NCBI GenBank assembly: GCA_026724425.1 | Contig: JAIUCV010000004.1 | Span: forward strand, 9,372,001-9,436,000 | Origin: Erythrophleum ivorense | Taxonomy: Eukaryota; Streptophyta; Magnoliopsida; Fabales; Fabaceae | Length of the DNA stretch: 64,000 nucleotides | Direction of reading: 5' to 3' | Shown: one piece after another, positions 47,979 through 58,013 of the stretch | How the letters are laid out: each line of letters begins with the position of its first letter | How positions within the stretch are numbered: the stretch's first letter is position 1 | Made by a program: the position numbers and the translations under genes | The notes under the pieces: model-generated | Seen by the model: only the letters and a program-made list of their open reading frames with translations | Databases searched by the model: none | Told to the model about the DNA's origin: nothing

Positions 47979-50472
47979 TGTGAGGATCCGACGTGATGCA
48001 GGGAAGAAAAACCGACGTGCTGCTGCATGAAGAAAACAGGCGCTACGTGATGCATGAAGTTTGACTTTTCCATGTTAATCTAGCAGCTGCCACGTATGGA
48101 GTTTTGTCCTTCTGCAACTTACATATTTACCCTCCATTTTAATCACTTCAGCTGGTTTGTTTTGGTCATTTCCTCCTCTAATTTCTGCAGCTCATATCCT
48201 CCAGCGCAGCATCACAGAACCGCCATCTTCATCCTCTGTTTCTGGACGCTGGCTTCTTGGTTTCTTCGAGCTGCTGTGGCTGTTTCTTTTTGCTGTAAAG
48301 TGCTCCAGAATTGATGCTCCATCCAAGTCGCATGAAACGCTCGCTGCTGGACGAACTGGGGGTTGAGTGAAAATTGCAAATTCTTGCTTCTCTGTTCAGC
48401 GCTGTGCTGCCCCTGTTCAGCGTGTTACTGTCATTGTGTGCTGTTCCCTCAGTTTCTGCATGCTGTACGAGCTGTTGCTGTTTTTATCTGGTAGGAAAGC
48501 TTCATTTCAGTCGCATATTTCCTTTTGTTGGATGAAGTCTGGAGCTGACCGAAAATTTCCTTCTTCTTCCTTGTTTCAGCGCTAGTTTGAGGTTGAATTC
48601 CAGCTGCAAGCTCTCTTCGAATCTGGTTGGGTTTTACTGCTGTTTTTGGGTGAGAGCAAGCCAGAAAATTTCTATTTCTTCTCCTCTGTTCTGCGCCTTC
48701 TTACTGCCCCTGTGTAGCGTTGACTTGTTCTGGTTCTGGGTTGAATTTCAGCTGCAGAAATCCTCTCCCTGAGTTGCTAAATTCCAGTGCTGGTTTGCTG
48801 AAAAAAATATCACGCCAGAAACTCCTCTTCCCAAGCTAGCCATTCTGCTGTACGTAATTCTTCTGCTGGATTTATTCTTCAACGTCTCTGCTCCTTGTTT
48901 TTAATTGTTGAACGCGTTCTGTATGGCCAACTAAGGAAAATCTTGTACAGAAAAAAAAAAAATGTGTGGCAAAAGGATGATTTGGTTAGATAAAATTCTG
49001 ATTTCAATTATATTAAACTATACGCCCATTTTCCTATACATTAATTCTCCCCCTAAAATTCTGCATATAGGTATATATATACCATTTTAATTAAGGACCA
49101 AAACCCCCCTGTGCTCCTATTAGAATAAATTTTCCGATTAAAGATGGTAGGCATTTCTTTTAATTTTTGAAATTGGGTTAGCTTCTAAATGGAACCAAGG
49201 AAGTGAAGGTACAAAATATGTAGGAGAAAAATACTGTACGCGTATGGAAGGAAGGCGAAAAATTAGTAGAGGAAGAAATTTTAAATTAGGATAGGTCCAA
49301 GCCCTATATGAAATTGATTGGGGTGATTCACTTTCTAAACTCTGGTAAATGGGTCTTGTAGGGTATTCAGGAGACTGAGATATAGCCGAAGAACGGATCA
49401 GGGAATTTCTGTGGTATCTTGGAAGGTGAGTAAGTAACGCGGACCAAAGACTTAGGAAATTCTTATTTCTGTTCTTAAGTTTCCTTGTAGTGTTTTAAGA
49501 ATTTGATTCTCTATTTATGGAGATATATATTTCAAAAATATAGTCATAAGCATATTTACCAAAATTTGATTTAAATTGGGAATTTTGCAAGTTTACGGAT
49601 GTTGTGTTAATTGGAAATCCTACTGTGAAACTGATCTGAACATATTTTGTCTGAAATGCTATTTGGTAATTTTATGGAGTTATCTGCTCAGAACCCTGTA
49701 GCTAACAGCAGTAGATGTTAGCTCTGGTGCACCATGATCTGAACCTCAGCTAGCAGGGGTGGTGCTAGCCCCGTGTGTAGGCCACCACACGCGGAGTTAT
49801 TTTATTTTCGCAAGCTGAAAGCTTTGCGTCTGTAGTGATTTTCCCCGTGAGCTGTGTGCTTTGCGTCTGTGTTCCGATTGGTTCTATTTAGATGCGTTCG
49901 GTGTATTTTGAAAAAGGAGTTGATTTAAAATCTGTTTCATATGGTCTATATCTGTATATATATAGGTGTAAACCTATTTGACCTACATTTATTTTAAAAA
50001 GGGTCGGTGTGCTTATTCACTGAGTATTCGACTCATTTTTTGTATATATATATTTTTCAGAGAGCAGTAGGGACTCTAGTCTGCCCCCAGCCGCCTTCTA
50101 GTGGCTGACCTCTGGAGACGTTCTTTGGCGAGCCTGCGGAGCTCCTGTGGGTGTCTTTTGATTGTATATATATTTTTTGTTTGAAACTTTGTAAAACCTT
50201 GTAAAGCTGGCTCCACTGAATCATTGTTAGGGTATCCCCACACCCCAGATGTTTTCTTTTGGTCTGATTGCGCCCTTTCGGGCTATATTGTACTATCTGA
50301 GCGTTTGTAGAAATTTCGGGAGGTCTACGTTATAGAGGAGACTCTGCCGAAATTTCTACAAATGTCCTCTAAAGAAAAACTCATGTGTTTCATATGATTC
50401 AAACGAATGCCATAAGTATTTCCTCTATAATTCCGCTTCCGCGCATGTGTACTTAAAATTTGGGGTGTGACA
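47979..50472 (+). repeat. 3' LTR of gypsy element
   Basis: 2,494 bp, starting TGTGAGGATCCG and ending GGGGTGTGACA. It is nearly identical to the 5' LTR. Confidence 0.95.
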
Positions 50473-50491
50473 GAAGGAAAGGGGAAAAAAG

Positions 50492-50534
<43 letters not shown>
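50492..50534. repeat. compound microsatellite (AT)n(GT)n
   Basis: About nine AT units followed by about twelve TG units, 15 bp outside the gypsy target duplication, in the last intron of the kinase pseudogene. Confidence 0.95.
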
Positions 50535-50691
50535 ATTTATATTTAAATCAAGGTGAAGGTCTCAATTAAACCTCCCTTCTTTTCCCTTCTCATCTATTAT
50601 CCTCAATTCAAACATACTTTTTAGCTCTTATTTGAATACAACAGTGTTATTATAATTTCTAATAGAAAGGAAGTAATTACATTAAACTCAC

Positions 50692-51757
50692 ATATCCAAT
50701 GAGGTTAAGGTTGCCATTTGAACCATAAAACCTTGTATTTTTCTTCCCTATTACTATCTCCAACACCAAAATTCCAAAGCTAAAGACATAAGATTTTACA
50801 GAGAAATGCCCATCAATAACATATTCTAGAGCCATATATCCACTGTCAATAAAAATAGCAAAATTGAACACACTAGTAATGAAAAGAATGAAAAACAATG
50901 GAAACCAATAAAAGGAACAAAAGAAAAAGACAATATAAAAGATACTCACTAAGTCCCAGTTATGCTGTTTGTATTTCCTACACCCTCATCCCTTACAAAA
51001 GTTCTTGCTAGTCCAAAGTTTGAGATCTTTGGGTTCAATTTGCTATCAAGCAAAACATTGCTTGCTTTAAGATCTCTATGAATAATTCTCAAACTAGAAT
51101 CTTAATGAAGATATAAAAGACCCTTGGCAATCCCACAAATAATGTTGAAGCACTTAGGCCAATCCAAGTGCTTTCCTCTTGCTTGATCTAACAAGATTTG
51201 CAATTCAAATTAATTCATATTACATATTAAAACTAATATTAAGAGCTAGAAAGTTTATTATAGTGTTGGAAATACTGAAAACTATATGTTTGTTTGGATA
51301 TTAGTATGCAGACCAAAAATAAAGAAATCCAAGTCTTTGTTGGGCATGAATACATATATCAGCAATTTCTCTTCTCCCTCCATGCAACATCCAAGAAACT
51401 TTACAAGATTCCCATGCTGCAGTTTGGCTATTAGTTTTACTTCACTTTTTAATTCATTTAAACCTTGACAGGAGCTTCTCGAAAGTCTCTTGGCAGCAAT
51501 TTCTAGCCCATCATTTAGTGTGCCCTGAAATTCAACAATTGCAAAGAGATTCATAGTTCATGAATGAAACTAATATTTCCTTGCTTATCTAGTTCCTGTA
51601 TTAACATATTACAAATATACACCTTGTACATGGAACCAAAACCACCCTGCCCAATCTTGTTTTTGATTGAAAAGTGTTAGTGGCATTAGCTAGTCTTGAC
51701 AAGTTGAACAATGGAAGCTCTAGGCTGTGCTTCTCCTCTTCATTGGTGTAAACCTTC
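50692..51757 (-). pseudogene. kinase exons 3-6 of the pseudogene
   Basis: Exon 3 (51757-51623) is 135 bp where 136 is needed to keep frame; a missing base near 51670-51677 lies just before the glycine-rich loop. Exon 4 (51524-51314) keeps the lysine in AAKRLSRSS. Exon 5 (51187-50950) has a TAA at 51104-51102 in place of the glutamine of LLYLHQDS, an intact HRDLKASN, and SNFG instead of DFG, which removes the metal-binding aspartate. Exon 6 (50842-50692) has MALEY for MAPEY and KSYVFSFG for KSDVFSFG, losing another conserved aspartate. The kinase is dead by several independent lesions. Confidence 0.9.
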
Positions 51758-52119
51758 CCTGTCTTTTGTTTTGTTTTTTAAAAAAAATCCAATGAGGAAA
51801 AGGAAAAAATTTATCTTGTAAATTACAAGATAATTTTAACTTATACATGTTGATATGCAAAAGAAACCTACTAGAAGATGTCAAAATCAATATACTCAAA
51901 AAAATCTTTCTTCTGACCATGTTCTTCAAGTGTTAAAAATAGATGGAATGCTTATTAATTATTATCAATCACTTCATTATATACTTTGTGTATGGATGCA
52001 GAGCATATGTTAAATATATATTCTTCTAGAGAATGAGTCAGCCAAGAGTAGATTAGCCCGTTTATTTATGATACAAAACGATGGAATACCTTGAATGTTT
52101 GTGAGAGCTAGAAATTTAC

Positions 52120-52260
52120 CTTTCCAGACCATCCCGCTTCTGCATATATAACAGACTGCCAAGAGAATCCCACAAGCACCGGCACTTCCTACTATCAGTC
52201 CTATCTTAGCCCTAAGGTTAGCTTTCATGGCTGCAGTGTTTGATTCAGACAAAAAAATAG
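52120..52260 (-). pseudogene. transmembrane exon of kinase pseudogene
   Basis: Acceptor AATAG precedes CTATTTTTTTG and the donor is AAAG|GTAAAT. The 141-bp exon keeps phase 1 at both ends, like its counterpart. It encodes KIGLIVGSAGACGILLAVCY, a clear membrane-spanning helix, followed by a basic stop-transfer stretch. Confidence 0.85.
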
Positions 52261-52394
52261 CTATTAAAATTTCAAGCCAAACAATGTTACAATAATTAAG
52301 ACGTAATACGCATTGTTAATATTGAAAGAAAAAGCAAAGTTCGGTCATGTTGCATATAGCGAAACACAGTGGCTGCATTAAGTTATTACCATAC

Positions 52395-53670
52395 CTAATT
52401 CTGAGGCAGGCACTCGAATATACACATCTTGCCCTGCTTCAGATCGCACCCTTATATCCATTAGATCAGCAAACCACATGGCACAGCCTCTGCCTGCTCC
52501 TCTGATATCAGAGTTTGCATAAGCCGTACAAGAACAGTTGCTCAAGCATTTCACTCTGCATTCGTCCAGATCCATGCTTTGGTTCAACCAAGCATACGCA
52601 GTATCCGGCAACTTTAACTTAACATACTTGATAAACCCATCATTGAGGCAGTTCAATTGTTCAGTGCGCACACATCCTTCAGCATAGTCCATCATGCGCC
52701 ATTTGCTAGGCGACTTGGGCTGAAATCCTTTCAAACATTCACAAGCCGGTGACTTACCAATGTCACAATTACCATTGGGTCCACAAGCACCATACATATC
52801 ACAGAAATCCCTAGGCACAATACCATATATTTTCCAACTTTTCTCTGCCTCAGTCCAAACAGAAAGCTGACCGTCATTTTTGGTTTGATTCAAAATAAAC
52901 CTTGCTATCATAGACTTATTAACTAGCTGGTACATGAAGTACACTTCATCCTCATTAGAGAAGTATATGTGGTCATATATTGGATGGGGCTTGAATGTCG
53001 GACAGCCAGTATATATAATTCCATTCCAGGGGCCCACCCGGTAGTACTTTTTCGAGCCTAACCACATCATTAGTTCAGGGTAACTATTGATGTCCATCAT
53101 AATAGTTAAGTTTCCAGGAGATGGATCATATTGATTCTTCCACACTGTTACACGGCGTTCAAGACCAGTCCTGAAGTCCTTCCCAAGTTTCATTCCTGGT
53201 AACAATGTATCTGAAGGGTAGTCAAAACTTTGCCACACATAGTTCAGTGAGTTTGTGTCATTCTCCTCCCTTAGTACAAGATTCCCGGAATCCAAGAGCT
53301 GCAAAACTAGATTCGCAGCCTTTCTCAATGGACTTGTAAACCAAACGACATTGTTGCTCCCACTGAGAAGAACGATACTATTGCCTGTGTTGTTTATCAC
53401 CAATATGCCAGATGAGTCCTTGATTGGTTTCTTCCTGTTTGCAACCCATACCACAGTTTGAACTGGAATATTCTTGTACCACATGGCCAAGTAACGGTTA
53501 TGGGACTTACCTGGACTGAAGAAACCCAGTTCAAAGCTTCCATTTCCGGAAATTAAGGTTTCTCCATCTCTGAGGGACTGCGAATGAGTAATGGTGTCAA
53601 TGGCTACTGTAGATTTGAGGTGAAAGAAGAGTAAAGAAATAGCAGAAAAGATAGAAAGTACATCCATCAC
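52395..53670 (-). pseudogene. ectodomain exon of kinase pseudogene (B-lectin, S-locus glycoprotein, EGF-like, PAN)
   Basis: One uninterrupted 1,276-bp exon of 425 codons plus one base, starting MMDVLSIFSAISLLFFHL (signal peptide; the second ATG at 53667 is an alternative start). It has the B-lectin start DTITHSQSLRDGETL, LWQSFDYPSD-type motif VWQSFDYPSDTLLPG, EGF-like CDMYGACGPNGNCD and PAN cysteines CRVKCLSNCSCTAYAN. It has no intron where the paralogue has one: NEDEVYFMYQLVNKS is continuous. The donor is TTAG|GTATGG. Reading through the next intron would end after LGMVIT, giving a secreted ectodomain. Confidence 0.9.
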
Positions 53671-55061
53671 CTGTCAGACGTCAGTTCTTGACCTCTCTGC
53701 AATCGACTCAAGTTGTATGTATAAAAATTAAATGAGAAAGTTTTCCAAAGGCAGTGAACACGGCAGTTGACTGGAGTTTCTATACGCCACAGAATTTCAC
53801 AAGACTGATCCTTGACGTCAATGCGTTGTGTCTATGGGCGTATTCTCTGGGCGATACTAGTTGTTTTGTCCTAATGCAGAAATTTCCACCGAGCGCGTAT
53901 TCTCTGGGCAAGTAGTGGGAAATTGCGGCGACAACATTACTCCAGAACATAACCTTAATTGCGGCGACAATTTTCTACAAGTCACTAAACAATCAGCCAA
54001 GTAAACCTCAGAAAGGAAATTCCCTTTAATCTACATCGCCACATTAACGATACTAAAAATTCAAGAAATTGGAGATTGGAAGTAGAACCCCACAAAAATT
54101 GAAGTAAGAAAACACTTCTAAGAACCAAAAATTAACATGGCTAAATCATCTAATAAACCACAGCCAAAGCAAGAGACTTAGCAGTGTCTATAACGAATCA
54201 CAAGAAGAAAGTTCATACCTGGACCTTATTTTACACAAGCAGCAAGGTTTTCTTTGACAGGGTGAAGGCTCCTTGCAGAGATTGGCCACCAAATTTCCAT
54301 TTGAAATGGTGAGAAATAATTGAGATAAATCAAATCAACATAAATCATTTATAATATAAGGATTTACAAAGTCTTGAAATGAAAGAATGGTAATTATTAA
54401 GGAAAAATTACAGTTTAAATATCAAATTGAAAATATTTATATTAAAAAATTTTAAATTTTAAAATTATTCAAAAAAGACTTTATGACAACAAATTTTAAT
54501 TTATAGTCTTAAACCGTAATCTTGTCAAGTAATTTAAATTTTTTGGTCCTAACCCCCTTTAAAATAATTTTAAAATTTAAAGTTATTTAATATAAATATC
54601 TTCAATTTTAGGATCTAACTCCTAAATTAAAACAAGAACTGTATATAAATTTTTTTCTATTAATATTTGCAAAAGATGACATGCCATGCCAACTTTGATT
54701 TTCTTTATTCCATATAGAAAAAATGCACGATTTCAATTACATGGGACTAAACTTGGTAGAGATTTATCAGTTTTATTCTCACGCTAGTTATAATATTGTT
54801 TTGTAATTCAGAGTTTTATTTTCCCTGTTATCAAAATTAAAGTGTATGACGCTAGTTTGTGTCAATAGGCAAACCAATTTTATGTACAGTAAAAGGCAAT
54901 ATAACTTTTTAAAGTCAAGCTTGAGAGAAATCCTACTCCTAACCTAAATCATCCCAAAAGTTTGAGGTGAATTCAAATTTAGTCCCGAATATATCATTTA
55001 GTTCAGTTAAACCCTCCATTTTTCTAAGGAGTTTATATTGTTTCTTAGTCAAATTAGTTGA
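53671..55061. other. upstream region of the pseudogene and intergenic DNA
   Basis: Short repeated phrases occur at 53838-53910 (GCGTATTCTCTGGGC twice) and 53925-53975 (ATTGCGGCGACAA twice). It contains the family C MITE at 54424-54608. No gene is recognised. Confidence 0.45.
54424..54608. repeat. AT-rich hairpin MITE, family C copy 2
   Basis: AAATTGAAAATATTTATATTA at the left pairs almost perfectly with AAATTGAAGATATTTATATTA read from the right on the other strand. The match continues through TTTAAATTTTAAAATTATT. It is related to 23002-23185. Confidence 0.8.
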
Positions 55062-55504
55062 CAGAATGTGAAATGTGTATACATGCGGGGCCAACTGGAA
55101 TCCTGTCTGTTGCCTTGTTATAAAAAAGATCCTGCAGTTCCATACCTCTACCTCCAAGACTTCAATGGAAAACCTCTTGAAGAAGTCCCCAAGTTTCGTC
55201 ACAAGAATGTAGCCATAACCAAGATGGACGCAGAAGAAAGATTAGTTGAGATCAATCATGTGTTGATATGCACAAAAGTGGCCAATTCCAGTGAAAGGTA
55301 GCTGCTTTCTCAGTCTCAAATGCGTCTTCCCCTTCTCCTGTACGTGGAAAAGCGGTGACGGGGGTGAGCGTTTTGCTGGGAATATTTGCTGCACAACCTT
55401 TTGGGAAAGTATGTGTCACGCTTAGTCCAGATGTGCAGCCATGGATCGCGCTGGCAGTCATCTCAGATGTTTTCAGATGGGTTTACGATCGTTGGCACCT
55501 ATAA
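55062..55504 (+). other. unrecognised exon-like coding remnant
   Basis: Two protein-like plus-strand stretches overlap in different frames. The first (open 55068-55301) contains YMRGQLESCLLPCYKKDPAV and KFRHKNVAITKMDAEERLVE and is preceded by TTGACAG, an acceptor-like border. The second (55295-55504) reads VRGKAVTGVSVLLGIFAAQP, then SPDVQPWIALAVISDVFRWV and ends in TAA. A 1-bp shift near 55300 would join them, so this may be a broken gene end. GC content is clearly higher than the flanks. I do not recognise the family. The first 58 bp recur at 35688-35745. A 69-codon minus-strand frame at 55252-55461 competes. Confidence 0.35.
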
Positions 55505-56584
55505 AGAGTAAGAGATAAATGTTTTTGAGTAATCTTATAATGATTTAAAATTATTTGAAAAAAAAAATTATAAGACCACATTGAAAATTGATATAAATTA
55601 TAAAAATCAAATGATTAATTATTTTATTTTATATTAGATAGAATAAATATAATATAATATATTTATTTTATATAAAAATGTATTATATATTATTTAAAAT
55701 TTAATGTAAAATATTAAAACATAATTATTAATAATAAATTTATAGATTTGATTTTTTTCATAAGTTTATATTTTTAAATATAATTTACTCTCTTTAACTT
55801 ATTTGTGTATAAAAAATTACTATTTTAGTTTTATTAAGGAGTTTATTAAAAAAAATATTTTTCACTTTTACAAAATGATATGTAGGTTTAATCCAGATTT
55901 TTCATTTTATCAACTAAAGATTTTGAATAAGTTGAAAAGATTTTGTTACTAAATTAAATCGATATATTATTTTGAATAAATTAAAAATATTTTTTTAGTA
56001 AAATGGGTAATAAAACTAAAAAAACTCTTTATTTTATATACAAATAAGTTAAAAAATAAATCATATTAAAAAATATGAACTTATGAATAAAATTAAATTT
56101 ATAAATTTATCACTATTAATTATGTTTCATTATTTTATATCAAATAATAACTATAATATATTTTTATGTAAAATAAATATAATTTATCATATTTATTTTA
56201 TGTAATAGAGAAATATATAATATTTATCATATTAAATATATTTTATATTGGAGGCTGGATATTTGAGTGATAAATTTTTGTTATTTAAGTATAAAAGTTA
56301 AAAAGCATATTGACATATAGATCCTTTACAATAAAAGTTACAGCATGCTGTCTTATAATATGACTTTGGATTTTTTTTTTAACTTTTTAGGTAAAATTTT
56401 AGTTGTATGTACATTTAAAACCTTTAAAATATAATTTTTTATTATAATTAAAATTTTTATCTTTAAAATTATAATTTTTCTCTTCTATATTTATCCATAA
56501 ATCTAAAATATTAAAAAAAAAAGTCCAAAATGCTTACTACACAATCAAGACAAATCCCCTACTACAAAAGATCCATTTGCGTGA
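55505..56584. other. very AT-rich intergenic DNA
   Basis: Nothing beyond low-complexity A/T sequence and several self-complementary stretches, for example around 55600-56250. Confidence 0.5.
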
Positions 56585-56789
56585 GTACGGATGCAAAGCA
56601 GAGTGACATATAAGCATTTTTCTGTTGAAAATTGGACGGCGTTAGTATTTAGAAAAGAATACTTCAATCTAAGTTTTAGAAGATCCTACAAACATTGAGA
56701 ATCTCTATCCAATAACATATCTGTTATACAAAAAGCTAAATTATTCTTTTAATTAATAATATATAAATAATAATATAAGTACTATAAAT
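56585..56789 (-). repeat. 205-bp repeat, inverted partner of 22687-22891
   Basis: Its reverse complement aligns with 22687-22891 at equal length, by eye about 80% identical. Confidence 0.75.
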
Positions 56790-56841
56790 TCAAAATAAAT
56801 TTTCTGTTATTTCAAGAGGTCCTCTTGGAACAACTTGAATT

Positions 56842-57004
56842 GTATAGATTTGATTTAAATAATTTAAATTTTTTGTTTCGTTATTTTTTATTTTAAAAAT
56901 AAAATAAAAATAATTTTTTAATTTTTATTAAAATAAAAATTAAAAGGGTATTTTTATAAAAAACAAAATCTATACCATTTATGTTAAATATAAGCAATCT
57001 ATAC
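56842..57004. repeat. AT-rich hairpin MITE, family D copy 2, at the duplication junction
   Basis: GTATAGATTTGATTTAAATA at the left pairs with GTATAGATTGCTTATATTTA read from the right on the opposite strand. Its true right end probably includes the next bases TTCTTAA, since copy 1 of the family continues TCTTCTTGAG. The long direct repeat begins at 57005. Confidence 0.6.
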
Positions 57005-57057
57005 TTCTTAATATAAAATCCATACTACAAATAGCTTATCTTGCATAGAGTGAAGAG

Positions 57058-57418
57058 TGTTAGATTCATAGAATATACAAAATGATATTCAAGATATCTA
57101 AATCAAAAGAAATGGGACAAAATCATATCTCTAGGCATTGTCTCTGTGCTTTGTTTTTAGATGAAAGTTCTATGTGTATGAAGGTTTAAGGGGTACTTTC
57201 AAGCTTTGGTTATCACTAGGTGACAGTGTTATACATAAATATTATGTGTTAACTCATCGATAAAAATGCAATGTTTAGGAAACAAGGTGTACATGTTTTA
57301 AACCAACCCACGAAGCCCGTAATTTTTGGACCATAATGAGGACCATTGTAAGTAAACATAGTTTACCACATTCAAGTGTGTAATGTGGTTTGTTACCACG
57401 TTCATGCAATATCTTACA
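57058..57418 (-). repeat. 3' LTR of copia element, copy 2
   Basis: Identical to 25787-26147 as far as compared, including the about 56-bp deletion relative to the 5' LTR. Confidence 0.9.
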
Positions 57419-58013
57419 TTCTTGCACTTAGTTTAAAAATTATTATACATAATGGCTTATTAAGATTCAAACATTCAAATAAAACTAAATGCATGAATCA
57501 TAACAGTAGATCCTTTATAGATGAGTAATATCTTTCATGTATTACAATGCATTTTGTTTCCTAACCCATTATATTTCAACTTTATAAATAAGCCTTATAC
57601 TTATTCTAGGTCCTCTCAATGTCGTTATTATCAAGCATAATATACACATAAAAATAAGGAAACAACTCAAAATGAATAAGGGCTTCATTACAAATGATAT
57701 ATATACAATATATACATTAATAACACAAAGTGAAACTAATTCCCATTTTAGATACACGATCCCTAAACAATACTGATGGCATGCATTTTGTTAAAAGATT
57801 AATAATCATTAACTCAGTACTAATGCGTTCAATGGTAACTTTATTTTCTTTGACACATTGCTGAATGGGCAAGTACTTAATATCAATATGCTTATTTTGA
57901 CTTCCACATGTATTATTCTTATCTAGAAAAATAGTAGTTGAGTTGTCACAATATATCTTTAATTGCCTAGAGATAGTCTCGACGATTCGAAGTCCAAATA
58001 TAAAGCTCTTAAG

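Larger units (their letters stand above)
40462..50472 (+). mobile_element. Ty3/gypsy chromovirus LTR retrotransposon (Tekay/Del-like), 10,011 bp
   Basis: GAAGG stands directly outside both ends (40457-40461 and 50473-50477), a perfect 5-bp target duplication. LTRs 40462-42953 and 47979-50472 are bounded by TG...CA. A primer site complementary to tRNA-Met lies at 42957 and a polypurine tract at 47967-47977. The coding order is gag, protease, reverse transcriptase, RNase H, integrase, then a chromodomain-like tail, as in chromoviruses. The long LTRs and the sequence of the tail suggest the Tekay/Del group; that clade call is by resemblance. The element lies antisense in the last intron of the kinase pseudogene. 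Confidence 0.95.
39790..53670 (-). pseudogene. G-type lectin S-receptor-like kinase pseudogene, 7 exons, gypsy element in last intron
   Basis: Paralogue of the gene at 16522-20298, in convergent orientation. Exons by splice signals and homology: 53670-52395, 52260-52120, 51757-51623, 51524-51314, 51187-50950, 50842-50692, 40128-39790. Exon sizes 211, 238 and 151 equal those of the intact gene. The ectodomain and transmembrane exons are open. The kinase exons carry a 1-bp deletion, a stop and changed catalytic residues. The last intron is 10,563 bp because it holds a 10,011-bp Ty3/gypsy element; without it and its target duplication the intron would be about 547 bp. At most a truncated product with ectodomain and membrane anchor could be made. 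Confidence 0.9.
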
